64,000 bases of DNA from Phytophthora sp. 'mugwort' (GCA_033558025.1 JAUCEF010000007.1:8060001-8124000), one strand, 5' to 3'. Shown: positions 1 through 10,514, numbered from the stretch's first letter. The notes: generated from the letters alone by a model not told the origin. Made by a program: numbers and translations.

Positions 1-30
1 TGTATTAATGTGGTGTTTGACTGCGTGTAG

Positions 31-700
31 ATTCATGCTCGACGTGTGCACGACCCGACCAATGCGCTGCAGCAGCGGCTGCGCGAGGCCGAGCGAGAGG
101 CGTTTCGGCTGGAACTACGACAGGTGAGGTTCTTCTTGGTTCGTACTTGAGACACAGACAATATAGTGTAATGACGGCTCTTGTATTGCGTTGCAGCACA
201 AAGTGCGGAGTGTGGTGTGGATGAACGTGCCGCTGGTTCTGGCGCTTTGCTGCTTGAGTGTTTGGAGCTACACTACTGCGTCTACAGAGGTTAATTACTT
301 GGCTGGCACGCCTTCACCTCAGCTTCGTGGTGCTGGGGATAACCCCTCTCGGCCTGCACTGGTTAATCCTGTGAAGACGGTGAGCATGTTCTGCGTTGCT
401 TGCGCGTTGGTTGTGCTGACTAATTAACTGCGAGTGCGACGGGAAATTTTGCAGTTCGTTCTTGTGGTGGACCTACTGTTGCTAGTTGCCGTGATGATAT
501 TGGGTGTTGGTGACCTCGCTGGCAAGGCGCTGTACACAGTTGGGGTACTGGTAGCGATCGAGGCGGCGATGATGTTGGCCGAGTTTGTGGCGTGGTCGTC
601 GTCGCTCCAAATCGCCCACTCCGTTTTGGTCTTCGCGATCCTTATTTTCAACATTGTGCTGATTACCAAGGAGAAGAAGAACTGTGCTGGTTACCAATAA
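31..700 (+). CDS. Multi-pass membrane protein, 3' part of gene (three exons visible)
   Basis: Three exons join in one frame: 31-123, 197-379 and 455-700, with the stop at 698-700. The introns are 124-196 (73 bp, GTGAGG to TTGCAG) and 380-454 (75 bp, GTGAGC to TTGCAG). A TAG acceptor at 28-30 shows that at least one more exon lies before the window. The visible 173 residues begin with a charged helical stretch (about residues 8-35), followed by four hydrophobic segments: NVPLVLALCCLSVWSY, FVLVVDLLLLVAVMILGV, one around ALYTVGVLVAIEAAMMLAEF, and HSVLVFAILIFNIVLI. The tail is short and lysine-rich (KEKKN). The four-span layout with short loops could fit a tetraspan or MARVEL-like protein, but I recognise no family signature. 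The frame is clean, so I read it as a working gene. Confidence 0.72.
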
Positions 701-987
701 GAAGAAGAAATACGTCAGTAGTATATACTGGAAGATTACGCCGGCAGTTTTTTTTCTTAACATTATTCTACAAGGAGAATAGGTTTAATCGTTTCTAATG
801 CCCAGCTGGTGTTTCTAACCAGACAACCAATCGATAGCTTCAGAGCGTTAGATGTCATTTAACTCATATTAACCATGTCTGAGATAGGTTAATACTCTTT
901 CAGCGACAGTACCGTGCACCTCCCTACTTAATTAAATTTTCTCATGAAATTAAGGGGCTATGTATATTAATACACCAAACTGATAGC
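701..987. other. Intergenic, AT-rich, no feature recognised
   Basis: The sequence after the membrane-protein stop is AT-rich. The short frames present show no codon pattern or motif. It separates the host gene from the virus-like relic. Confidence 0.5.
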
Positions 988-1280
988 ATGTCGAGCGAAT
1001 TAACTATTAGAAACTTCATGGGCACCCAGATCTATGGTATTCTTCTGATCCTAGTTATTGTCGATGGGTATTCAATCAACCAAATTTAAATATTGGGGAG
1101 GAGATCAACATATTCTTACACTCCAAATTCCTAACTGATGATGATTCGTACATGATGACGTGGGGAAGATATCGACGTAAGTCTCTCAAGCAGATCAGTC
1201 AAATTGATCCCAGTTATATTGATTGGCTTCGTAAGAGTCAATTTGCAATTGACAAACGCCCTAAGCTTTTACAGAATTGA
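988..1280 (+). pseudogene. Small ExoX-C-like (DUF3820-type) domain protein relic
   Basis: The start at 988 gives MSSELTIRNF. The frame then shifts near 1017 and stays open to a stop at 1278-1280, for about 97 residues in all. Two motif copies are visible: DPSYCRWVFNQ in the first half and WGRYRRKSLKQI followed by DPSYIDWL in the second. A G-K/R-Y-K-G-K-S-L...DPSYxxWL pattern is the signature I associate with the C-terminal domain of ExoX-like exonucleases and the DUF3820 family, which bind DNA and also occur in large-virus genomes. The nuclease part is absent, so this would be a stand-alone binding domain. It ends only 20 bp from the tail of the capsid gene. One frameshift makes it a pseudogene. 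Confidence 0.5.
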
Positions 1281-1299
1281 ACTAAGATATATTTTTTTC

Positions 1300-3043
1300 T
1301 TAAGCTGTGGTATAGTCTAATACCTCCCCAGTTTGTCTATCGAAGATTAGTTCTTGTTCTGACACAACCAATACTAACATATTGGTGCCCTGACATCCAC
1401 CATTCACACTTGGATCTGAGTCGCTTGGGGGACATCACGCTCTGTTAGACGACTAACGTCAGCAATGAGAACACACGGTTAGTTAAAGACCACGTCTGAT
1501 AATCAACAAGACCATTAACCAGCTCAGGGGTGAGATCACCTTGATCGAAGCGATTTTAGCTACCTCATTAGTGAAGTGGTGAAAAATCGTAGTCATGGCT
1601 GATATCGAAGGTCTTATGGGAACCGATACGAACATTAAAGTTTCTAAAACTGGATCCGGGGTGGAGAGTCCAAGGAGCTGAATCGAAAAGACTCTGGAAC
1701 TCCTGAACTGCTGCTGAAGCAAAACTACCAGTTTGCTCGGCAAAAAAAGGCATTACGATTACATATTTTGCATTTTTTAATAGAAGCTGATAGCTGGAGA
1801 CTGGATGCAGCATTGAGCTGAGTTGCCTGCTTACCAGTACCAGGTCGCTGGTAGAACCATTGAACACAGCAATCATTAAATCGAACCTTCTTGACTGGCT
1901 TTGAGATGATCATTTGGGGGTTCTCAAGATGTATAAACGGAACATAAAGACGAGAAGTGGTGAAAGGCATGTAAGTACCATCAACAGTAGGCTCGAGCGC
2001 AGTGACGACAGCACCCCAAGAAATACTAAACCCGGCAGAAGCAGCAAGGGCTCCAGCCATCGGATTCCCAGTAAAAGAAGCAGAAACCATGATTGGACAG
2101 GCATTACCAGAGGCGAGAGTAGTGCTGGTTAGAGACATCCCCTTCAAAGCATCCACGACAATGGTAGACGTACCCTGATTGACTCGGAAGCGGAGTCGGA
2201 TTTGGGAGTTCGCCAGGAGATCTAACTCCTGATCTTTACCCCATCTTTTTTTTTAAAGATGGGTGAAGATCAGTTAGCTTTATCTTTAGCATATAGTTCC
2301 ACGTCCCCATAATTCCATTAGCCGTGGCGATGGCAGCTACGAAGGCACCACGCGCCAATTGATTTGAGATTGTGGTAGAAGCTGCAGCCGCGCTAAGTGA
2401 AGGCCACGATTGGGGAGAAATTAGATCCAGCGTTAGGAGGGTTCGACAACAGACGCTTTACAAGACCATCGTTAGCGATGGAGGCTCCTCCGGAAGGGCC
2501 AGTTGTAGCAAACGAATATGAGAAAGCAGTAATATTTGTGTATCCAGCTCCAGTAGTAGAGCTTTTTGCTGAGCTGTACAAAGCTGACTGAGCAGCATCC
2601 GGATAAAGGAACGACTTAGCTCCGTGCCTCTCAACATACTGACGACTGTAGCTTGTCTGAGCGCAAATGTTGTTCCAAACCGTTTATAATCCGCCATACT
2701 GACAACGGTCTTCCCGTTGAGTTCAAGCGACATGCTATCGATCACATTCCAGTTACCACACTTGAGCGTAGAGCAAAAACGATTTGCAGCGGCTGTCTGG
2801 GCAGTAGTACCATTTTTCATACTTACTTTGCATGGGAGCATAATATAGGCATCACGAAGGCAAGCAAATCCCTCAGAACCGCTTAGCTGAGCTGTAGCAT
2901 CGATAGTTACAACACCATTCTGATACGACCTTGATTCAGATCGATCACAAAAGTATGCGTTTTCCAGAAGATACCTTGATCTGCGGATCGGTTTGCAGCG
3001 AGCTCTGGTACAAATACTGATCGGATAGTTGAGTTTCGCTCAT
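1300..3043 (-). pseudogene. Probable double-jelly-roll-type major capsid protein, frameshifted
   Basis: Start codon at 3043 (MSETQLSDQYLY) and stop at 1300-1302. The span would code for about 580 residues, the usual size of a small-virus major capsid protein. The coherent frame changes at least four or five times (near 2960, 2900, 2650, 1800 and 1550), so it is dead. Visible blocks in order include GVVTIDATAQLSGS, FACLRDAYIMLPC, WNVIDSMSLELNGK, a Ser/Gly/Thr-rich middle (AFSYSFATTGPSGG), GNACPIMVSASFTGNP, TTSRLYVPFIHLENPQ and a tail with VSEQELIFDRQTGEVLDYTT. Alternating hydrophobic and small polar residues with many G, T, S and N suit an all-beta fold. I infer the function mainly from context (protease and pVI-like gene alongside) and from that composition. 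It could be another beta-rich structural protein. Confidence 0.5.
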
Positions 3044-3055
3044 TGTTGAATATAT

Positions 3056-3480
3056 ATGGTTTCTACTCTACTTTCGTTGAAACTAATTATTCTGAGCGAT
3101 CTCATCAAACCAATCATCAGCGACCACGATCTTATCAAGCTTGCAGATCGAATTGGAGTACATCTGGATGGTATATTCGAATCGAGTGAAATATCGAAAC
3201 CGATTTCAAAGAAAGGTACCTACTTGGTCTTGTTGAGGCCTCCTAACCGTGATGTAGGACATTGGCAGCCTGTCCATGATGGAGAACTCTTGATTCAATG
3301 GGTGAACAGGTCCGACAAAGTATGGAATCGGAAAATATAATCCCAAATAATATCAAGATACGTATGGTGACTATTGTGGTATATGGAGCATGCTCTGGCT
3401 ATGTTGCAAACAAAAACAGAAGATAAATATATTAGATCGATTCAAAGACTTGAATTTAGCCATCCTTTAGATAATAAATC
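3056..3480 (+). pseudogene. Adenain-like (Ulp1/C5-type) cysteine protease relic
   Basis: Residues from ISDHDLIKLADRIGVHLDGIF onward lead into a strand (TYLVLLRPPNRD), then VGHWQPV with the catalytic-type His at 3260-3262 followed by Trp. After a frameshift there is LDSMGE, which matches the position of the conserved D-S-x-G element. A second shift leads to YCGIWSMLWL with the candidate nucleophile Cys at 3375-3377. His-Trp, then D-S-x-G, then C-G-x-W in this order and spacing is the adenain/Ulp1 protease plan used by adenoviruses, Polintons and virophages to process capsid proteins. The start lies only 12 bp from the start of the oppositely oriented capsid gene. At least two frameshifts make it inactive. 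Confidence 0.6.
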
Positions 3481-3497
3481 AGTCATGAAATATAATC

Positions 3498-4122
3498 ATG
3501 ACGTTCAAAGAATTAGCAGTTTCAGCGACGATACCAGCGCCAACGCTCAAGCGAGCCTTCAAGACAGGTACTCTATCCTTGACTAAAGATGAGTTGAGTG
3601 GTTCTGGTGCAACGCCCCATCTTCATCCTGAGTCGTATGTGAAAGCTTTTCGAGCTCAATACTCTGGCAAAGGAACGCGTTTGTCTATCACAAAGAAAGA
3701 GATTGGCTATCCGTTTAGGCACATGCAAGGCGGAGGCATGCATGGGGCGAGCGTTTGGTCAACAATTTGGGGAGGGGTGAAATCCGCTTTCAAATTCGCG
3801 AAGACTCGGGCATTTTGTCTCAAGTTGCTGATGTAGCTATCCCCGCCCTTGCAACGTATTCTGGTCAACCAACCGCAGCTATCCCATCGAGCTGCTATCC
3901 GATGCATGACGGGTATCGGTGTTTTTGATGACGAAGAGGATTTTCACCCGCATCATTCTAATATTGAGGGGGGGGGGCGTCTTACCATGACTGATGTTAA
4001 GAAAAAGGCAAAACGATCTCGCTTACAAAAAGCGCAAATGTATTCTCACGGATGTAGCCGATGCTGGCGAAAAGTATCTATTTTCCAAGACTACTAAGCC
4101 GAGCATGGGAAAGCGGATGTGA
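3498..4122 (+). pseudogene. Adenovirus pVI-like small capsid protein relic (amphipathic helix)
   Basis: The frame opens at 3498 (MTFKELAVSATIPAPTLKRA). It contains SGKGTRLSITKKEI and a glycine run followed by GASVWSTIWGGVKSAFKFAK at about 3740-3800. The frame then shifts near 3800 (SQVADVAIPALATYSGQPTAA), again near 3890 (acidic FDDEEDFHPHH) and once more before the basic tail (TKPSMGKRM, stop 4120-4122). A Gly-rich linker followed by a W-S-x-I-W-G-G-x-K-S-A-F amphipathic helix is the arrangement of the membrane-lytic segment of adenovirus protein VI and its Polinton-type counterparts. Size (about 205 residues) and basic charge fit. This is a match by eye to a short motif, supported by the neighbouring protease. 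Confidence 0.5.
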
Positions 4123-4319
4123 CTTGATTGAACTATGCTTAAGATTTGGGATTGGGTCTCGCGCTCTAATAACTGAAATACTCTCATACCCGGGCATACT
4201 ATATCCGGAGTTCTCTGTAAAAGAAAACCAGCTGATTCTAATTGCAATTCCGGCCACCGCAAAAAAGGATGCGGATCAGACGTTATGGGGGCCGCATTAA
4301 AAAAAAATAGCGGAGTGGA

Positions 4320-5281
4320 CATGCTCGGTCCTGACCGGAGGTGCAACGGGGTCTTAGCGCAGAAAGAGTCCAGACGAACTCGCGTACGACGAGAGAACCT
4401 CACGGCGCTGTAGCGGGCGTATGATAGACTCGGTGAAGCCGAAGTCACGCGATTGCAGTCCATGTACCGCCCACTCGACTCAAAGCGGAAGGGAAAAGAG
4501 CACAACCAAGCCGAATGGATAGTTGGCGTTTCCTATACTCAGATCAGAGCCGGTTCCAACGACTCGCCACGCCACACTTGACCAGGGCACGCCGAGCGAG
4601 CTACGGCCTCTAAAAGCAACGCTAGTGCTTCGAAGCATGCTGTTGCTTGGTTTCCTGTCATGATCTCTGACGATTTCGAGGCATGTGGTCAGACGCTGTA
4701 CCACAAGGGCGAGCCCTCGGATTCTCCAGTCTTCTGCCCTGAAGAATAGAGGGGGTCGTCTGACACGGGCTTCCCAAAATTGTCAACGATCTCGATGGCG
4801 ACAGGCGCAATCCATGCGCCGGCCTGATCGTGCGTCTGAAACGACGCAAAATGCTTTCCCCTGGTGTCAGTGTGGTGGTAAAAGACTACGTGGAGCAACT
4901 TTGTAATCTCAGGAAGCTCATGGAGGCTTTACCCCCTCGGGCGCATACGAACGCGTCCTAGCAGAACAGGTTGCCTCTCTCGAGAGACCTTTTATGCTGC
5001 CGGGCGTGTACTTCTTGCACCCCACCATATTTCGTTGAAGGAGTTCGTCACCCTTCGCAAAAAGACTGAGAACGATGATGGGCTACACCCGTGTGGGTTT
5101 CCCTTGGGTTCAACCTGAGGGATCCTATACCGAACCCGAGCCCATAACTTCTGCTGGCACTGGATGTCTCTCCGCGGGTGCTCCATACATGAATCCAAGG
5201 ACGAGTGCCAACATATTGATCCTGCGGGACCTACGGGTGCAGTTCGCTGAAACTTGTCGACAAGCAACAGCTCAAGAGTAG
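4320..5281 (+). pseudogene. Antisense ORF remnants downstream of the Gypsy chromodomain
   Basis: On the strand opposite to Gypsy copy 1 there are coherent protein-like blocks separated by frameshifts: RAYDRLGEAEVTRLQSMYR, DFEACGQTLYHKGEPSDSPV, VSVVVKDYVEQLCNLRKLME and AYERVLAEQVASLERPFMLP. No known domain is recognised. Two other chromodomain Gypsy copies here also have antisense ORFs in the same place, so I read this as an accessory ORF of the element rather than a host gene. Shared ancestry of the three ORFs is not proven. Confidence 0.4.
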
Positions 5282-5600
5282 CTAAGCGCTTGGAGCTGCG
5301 GATTCCCTTCGAGCGCGGGTACGGCGTCCGTCCACCAGGACGCCTATCAGTCTCGGCTGCTTAAAAAAAGGACTTATGCGCTTCATCTCCCAGACGTCAA
5401 CCGCCTTCGGACAGTCAACCTGGAGCCGCTCGATCAGCTCCCATGAGTTGTTCGAAGGAGGATAACCTCTCGCTTTCGCAAGAAGTCCGTGCTTCTCATG
5501 GTGCCGCCTCTTGCGGACCAAACACTCCACGTAGTAGAGGAGGTTCCCGTCTCGGTCAAAAAAGATCGGAGGGGCCCTTGACGACTACCCCTTATGCCGC
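5282..5600 (-). pseudogene. Gypsy chromodomain
   Basis: The minus strand gives FFDRDGNLLYYVECLVRKRR, then ARGYPPSNNSWELIERL and DCPKAVDVWE. The YxVExLxxxRxxx...GYPPSxNSWExIERL pattern is a chromodomain, the histone-binding module of chromovirus integrases. The usual K-W before R-G-Y is changed here to K-A. It sits directly after the linker of Gypsy copy 1 and before the antisense ORF remnants. Confidence 0.8.
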
Positions 5601-5693
5601 CCGCTTCGTGGTGGTGGTGAGTGGGGGGGGGGGGGGGGGCTTTTCCGCCCCTGTCTCGCCTATCACACTAGTGCAGCGGGACCTTCGTGCCCT

Positions 5694-6438
5694 TCACGAG
5701 CGTGTATTCGCTGCGGAGATTGCACTGGGCTTTTGTCCCTGGTGATCAAGCGGCCGCTGCAGCTGAGCAACAGGGTCGCTTCGACCGCCTCTGGAGTCAC
5801 GTTGGCTCGCAGCATCTTGTGATACATGAGCCAATCGACTGCCGCGATCGGACTGATGACGTATTGAATCAAGTCGACCAAGTCGCTGACGAGGTCCGTC
5901 ATTGCCAGGACCAAGATGCTGAGTACCGTGGCGCTTATCAGCAGCCTTGTGCGTACGGTCAGCGGCAGACGCCGCTGTATTCACATTGGAGCCACTCGTA
6001 CGGGAATCAAGCCGACGCCCCTCGGCTGGGCGGATGACCAGTAGTAGTACCACGGATATTCATTTGCTTCTACTGGGTGCTCAGCACCAGTGACCCAGTC
6101 TCGTTTCGGGGAGGTGCATATACCTCCTCACAGTCATTCTCCGCTCCCTGCGGATCTTATTAGCGCTCCAGACGGCCCTTGAAAGATGCCCGATGGGTCG
6201 TCATCCACTTAGACAAGGCGATGGTGTAGGCGTTGACATGCCTTGCCAGGACCGCAAAGAGTCCAATGAACCGGTGCTTCGTTTTGTTGCTACCAACTGC
6301 ACTTACGGTCGCCAGTGGTAGGCTACGAGTATCCAGTAATATAATTTCTCTTCCTTTAAATACACTTAAGTTTCCTCTTTCATGTCTGTCGGAGCATTCC
6401 GTTTTTTTTTCGATCCTGTACATATGTCGTTGCGTCAC
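5694..6438 (-). pseudogene. Gypsy integrase C-terminal domain and linker
   Basis: The minus strand reads ILLDTRSLPLATVSAVGSNK, then HRFIGLFAVLARHVNAYTI and FKGRLER. This is the integrase C-terminal (GPF-type) block that recurs in the other Gypsy copies of this window. A frameshifted stretch with YAPPRNETGSLVLSTQ and EANEYPWYYYWSSAQPRGVG follows, then a Ser/Gln/Arg-rich disordered linker that runs to the chromodomain. Confidence 0.75.
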
Positions 6439-6439
6439 A

Positions 6440-7330
6440 CACTCAGCTGATCACATTCCGCCTGTTGTTTATAAAGGTCAACAACTGTTTCTGTAAGGAG
6501 ACTGGTTTGAAATCAGAAAACTGGGAGGAAATTGCTTTCCGGACGCGTTGGCTGTGAAAATCACACAATAGTGTTAGCCCCAGTAGGTGCACCGTAAATT
6601 TGACAACGGCATACTCCATGGCAAGTAGCACCTTGTTATGAACGGGGTAGTTCGGTTCCACAGCCTTTCGCTGCCGTTACTGGAACGAGGTGACACGTTC
6701 GTGTCCGTCATCCTCCAGCTGTAGCAATACACAACCAATTGTGTCGTCGGAGACGTCACATACTCGCTGAACGCCTTCGACTCGTTTGGCAAGGCCAACA
6801 CAGGAGCGCTCCGAATGCTCCGCGTCATGCCGTCGAATGCATCTGGGTGTGGATTCTCCCACGACCAGTCGGCATTCTTCTTGAGGAATTCCTACAGGAG
6901 TCTAACCATCTCGGCATACCCAGCACTGTATTTGTGCAGATATTGGCCAGGTCCAACCATTCGCGAAGGCATTTCTGAGACCTGGGCGTTGGCAAAGCCT
7001 AAATGGTTTTAACCTTCCCCACATCGGCATGCACACCTGCAATGCAGCCGAAATATTTGACCTCCTTGTCCGCGAACACGCACTTGCTGACGTTAGCGTA
7101 GAGTTTATTGGCTCTCATGATCTCCAGCACTCGACGGAGGTGCACCAATTGCATCTCAAGAGCCGTCTTGCCTCCTATTGCACGGTTATGGGTATGAGGA
7201 CCAACCCATCGATCTCGCCGGCTTTCAGTTCGGCCTGGAATTCATCCATAAAGGTTTTCTCGATGCTCAGAAGTCCTGCCACCTCGGGCAGCGGTACCAG
7301 GTAGACACCGCTCGTCTTCACGCGTTACTT
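6440..7330 (-). pseudogene. Gypsy reverse transcriptase and RNase H fragments
   Basis: On the minus strand the linker block YLVPLPEVAGLLSIEK and AELKAGEIDG is followed directly by an RT thumb/connection stretch, VHLRRVLEIMRANKLYAN and VSKCVFADKEVKYFGC. The finger and palm with the catalytic Y/F-x-D-D are deleted. RNase H follows (VCDVSDDTIGCVLLQ, HERVTSFQ, NYPVHNKVLLAMEYAVVKF) and is itself cut, joining abruptly to an integrase-tail stretch (SLQKQLLTFINNRRNVIS). The same blocks appear complete in the Gypsy at 28.8-32.1 kb, which makes the deletions obvious. It cannot encode an active enzyme. Confidence 0.8.
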
Positions 7331-7979
7331 CGTCACGTCATCCAATGCGTGATAGTTCTCAGTGAACGCTCGTGCGATTTGAGTGCTATGCCCAGGTCAG
7401 CATCAATGACCTTGGGATGGTATTGCACCACCCCTCGAGCAGGGGTTGCTTGTGCAACCTGTCGTTAAACTTTGGTCCCCATACTCAGGGAATTATCGCC
7501 CCCCCCAGCCTCGAAGCCAATGCGACTACATGCGGTACTCCGTTACTCGCATCTTTGTGAGGAACTGTGTTACCCACACCGGAGGCAAGTGTGGCTTCGG
7601 CAGCCCGATATGTCGGCGCTGCAAGAGGTACTTCGTTGCCACTTCATTTTGTGAAACTGACAACCCTTTGATCGGAGAGGGCCTTTTTCCCGGTTGGCTT
7701 GTGGTTGATTTGAAGTAATGAGAAGTGAATTAGTTTGTCAGCTATGTTTTATGTTGGTCGCTAGCCTTGCACTTCAACGTGCCTTACACTTGCAAACGAA
7801 AAGATAAACTACGTACGTGAATCCTCCCTGATTCTGACAGCCGACTGCGTCAGTTCGGCGAGTGATTCTGTGAATGTTCCTGCGTCGGATCGTCAATGCG
7901 TAAGACAAAGACGCAACCTCCATGGCGATACACGATTCAGCTTCTTAGTAGTACCAGCGTATTGTAGGTATGTCACTCG

Positions 7980-8953
7980 GCCCAATGGTGGCCATGGATT
8001 AACATAGAAATATGGGCCGGATGTTCACGCACAGCTGCGCGACGCCACAGGCCAGTTCCGTTATCGTGAATATGGTGGTGGCATACGGACCATTAGCAAT
8101 CGGGCTGTGCTTGTTCTGACGATCCTCCTTCGCCCACCATTACGTGATCCCCAATGTCATAGAAGTGTTCGAGTCCTGTCTGGTTCTCGCGATAGTTGCC
8201 ACGCAAGATGGCGTCAAAACGACGTTTGGCCAAAGAGCTTTAATTGGCCACATTAAACTGGCAGGTGATCAGGTCCTGACCGAAGGTCAGGTGTGCCGGT
8301 GTTGTCCCGAGGATGTTACGTTAGCTTTCTCGAACAGCAAAGGCTGCATACTGGACCATTTTGCGACAATCTCCACCTTGATAGCTGTGAATACTGGTGT
8401 TGGGTTCCAGGTGCACGCGTTCACAAATTGAAGTGACCTGCGTTTTTCGCTGTAATGACCTTGGTCCTGATCCGTAGCTCTTACATCTCGTAAAACACAC
8501 TGGTATAAATTCATTGTCACGATAGAATGACCGGGGGTAGCGACAGGACCTGTCACGTCGAATGTTTTGGCGGTTGTCGGCGTCTTGTTGTCAGTTTAAA
8601 CGGAGCCTTCTTGCCATTGAGTTGCTTCGTCCACAACTGTAATATCGTAGTGTCTCTCGCTGTCATACGGCCCAATGATGTACACATGCACCACATCAAA
8701 TTGTCTTCATTTCTCGTGGGGGTAGCTCACCAAAGGCTTGAGGGCACCGTGTAACTTATTGCACTTGCATATCAGGCAATTCTTGAGAAAGTCCACAATA
8801 AATCATTTCATTCCTGAACAGTAGCAATTTGGCTGCATCGTGTGGAACTGGCGTTTGGTACCAGGGATTATCGTGACACCAATTCACGAGATCTACTCGA
8901 AGATTAGTTGGCACCACAATGCGCTTCTTGAACGTCAGTAGACATGCACCCAC
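7980..8953 (-). pseudogene. Gypsy integrase remnant
   Basis: Blocks in minus-strand order: WCHDNPWYQTPVPHDAAKLL, PDMQVQ, GELPPRE, ETLRYYSC, NEFIPVCF, SICERVHLE, then HLTFGQDLIT, ANGPY and NIR. They correspond to the zinc-binding, DDE core and C-terminal parts of a Metaviridae integrase. Many frameshifts are present. Confidence 0.7.
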
Positions 8954-8999
8954 TAGGTTCTAAATCTGATGGTCAGGATCATTGTCGTTCTGAATGCAT

Positions 9000-10440
9000 C
9001 TCTGGATGAGGTGCTTGGGTTTGGACCTGCCTGTTGTTGCTGTCGGATATAGTTACCCTCGACCACGGACTAGCTGCTCCTAACAGAAAAATTTCAGGTT
9101 TAACCCCGCGTCAACGTCGTCATACTCCATGCGAGAAAATGCATCGGGCCCGATATTTGTATTGCGTTACCAGTACCGACAGGCCAGTCGATACTCTGAA
9201 AGTATGAGCTTCCACCGCTTGACTCGTAACGAGTTCTCCGTCGGAAAGATCGTGGTCGGTGTATATTAAGATAGGGAAACCAAGGAGCATTGTTCGTTAC
9301 TCCTCAAGATTTCGAGAATCTAGAGTAATTCATGAGTAGTCCATAGTCGCGTAGGTCGGCTGGGCTGTCGTACGACTACGAGAGTAGTACGCTAAAAACT
9401 TGTTGCTGGAGCAGTCCATCAATTTGTTTACCGCTAGCGGCTGCATAAATGCGGAGCTGTTGCGTGACGTCGGGGAAAAACAACAGTACAGCTTCGGCTA
9501 AGGCGCGCTTGATCGCTTGGAAGGCGTCATTCTCCACAGTTGTCCAAACAAAAGCGACGCTGTTTGACATCATTCTGGTTAATGGCTTCAGCAACGCCGA
9601 CTTGGTTAGCACCATCTCCCGGTAGAAGTTAAACATCCCGTGGAACCTGCGTAGTTGGCGTTTTGTCTTTGGTATGGCTAGAGCGAGAATTGCGCGAACT
9701 TTCTTCTCCTGCGGTTTAATTCCATCCGCGTTCACCGTAAAACCCAGGTAATCCCCACTGCTGCACAGGATGTGGCATTTTTGCCGTTCAGTGTCACGTT
9801 ATACTTCCTGAGACATTCGAAGACAACCCGTACGTTGAAAGGTGTTATTCCGTTGTCGACGAGAAAATCCAAATGTCGTCTAGATAAATGATGACAAAAT
9901 CGAGATAGCCGAGGATTTTCAGCATGAAGGTCAGATACTCATCCGGCGCTGTCGAATTGCCCATGGCCAATTCTTTGTATTGGTACTTCCCGAACGGTAA
10001 AAACAATGCGGTCAAATAACGGCTCCCGTTTGCAAGCTGCCGTTCATAATATCCCATATTTTCATCCAACGTCGAGAAGGACTGTCCCCGCCAAGTCGTT
10101 GCATGATCTCACGAATCAATGACGCGTAATAAGGACATATTTTCAGGAACTTGTTCAATCCACAAAATTCAATCAGAGGTCGTAGCTGTCAATGTGGCAC
10201 CGCACGATAGAAGGCAGGCGAAACCATTTCGACATCATAAACGTGTTCCCGTACATCAAGCCCAATCATCCGCTGAATCTCATCACGTGCTGCTTGCTCC
10301 TGGCTCCTTGCGATAAGATATGGTCTAGCATACACGGGTGTGAAGTGCTTTTGGATCGGAAGTACATAGTTCGGCAGCTTCATTCTTCCCAAATGACCAT
10401 TGTACAGCTGCGCATATTCAGTAAGCAGCGTCAAGCACTG
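9000..10440 (-). pseudogene. Gypsy reverse transcriptase and RNase H, YLDD kept
   Basis: RT starts with LLTEYAQLYNGHLGRMKLPN and YLIARSQEQAARDEIQRMI. It contains PFGKYQYKELAMGNSTAPDE and FVIIYLDDIWIFSSTTE with the catalytic YLDD box (about 9880-9900). The connection domain is KTKRQLRRFHGMFNFYREMV. RNase H remnants (IYAAASGKQIDG, TDHDL) follow in other frames. At least four frame changes make it non-functional. Confidence 0.8.
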
Positions 10441-10514
10441 CTTATCTGTTCACGGCGCGACCTCTGCATCTCCCAGAGGATCGATTGGTTTAGCAGCGAC
10501 TTCATTGACCTCCT

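Larger units (their letters stand above)
988..4122. mobile_element. Relic of an integrated Polinton-like / small dsDNA virus element (capsid-protease-pVI-like module)
   Basis: Four broken genes lie almost edge to edge: ExoX-C-like (+, 988-1280), probable major capsid protein (-, 1300-3043), adenain-like protease (+, 3056 to about 3480) and pVI-like small protein (+, 3498-4122). The gaps are about 20, 12 and 20 bp, much tighter than in the host genes here. A maturation protease next to a capsid gene and a small basic protein with an amphipathic helix is the known morphogenetic set of Polinton, adintovirus and Polinton-like virus genomes. No polymerase, packaging ATPase or integrase is visible, so this is a fragment. 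Frameshifts in every gene indicate an old, dead copy. Assignment to a particular viral group is inference. Confidence 0.6.
4300..7700 (-). mobile_element. Chromodomain Ty3/Gypsy retrotransposon relic (copy 1)
   Basis: Read on the minus strand from about 7700 to 4300, the order is: protease-RT linker (VPLPEVAGLLSIEKT), RT fragment, RNase H fragment, integrase C-terminal domain, Ser/Gln-rich linker, chromodomain, and a post-chromodomain region with antisense ORF remnants. Most of the RT palm and the integrase core are missing, and frames shift repeatedly. No LTR is recognised at either side. It abuts the virus-like relic on the left and a second minus-strand Gypsy on the right. Confidence 0.8.

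Noticed and set aside
988..4122. Frameshifts in the virus-like genes as assembly errors of an active virus
   Set aside because: Host genes in the same window are unbroken, and shifts occur in all four viral genes, often away from homopolymers. Decay is the simpler explanation.
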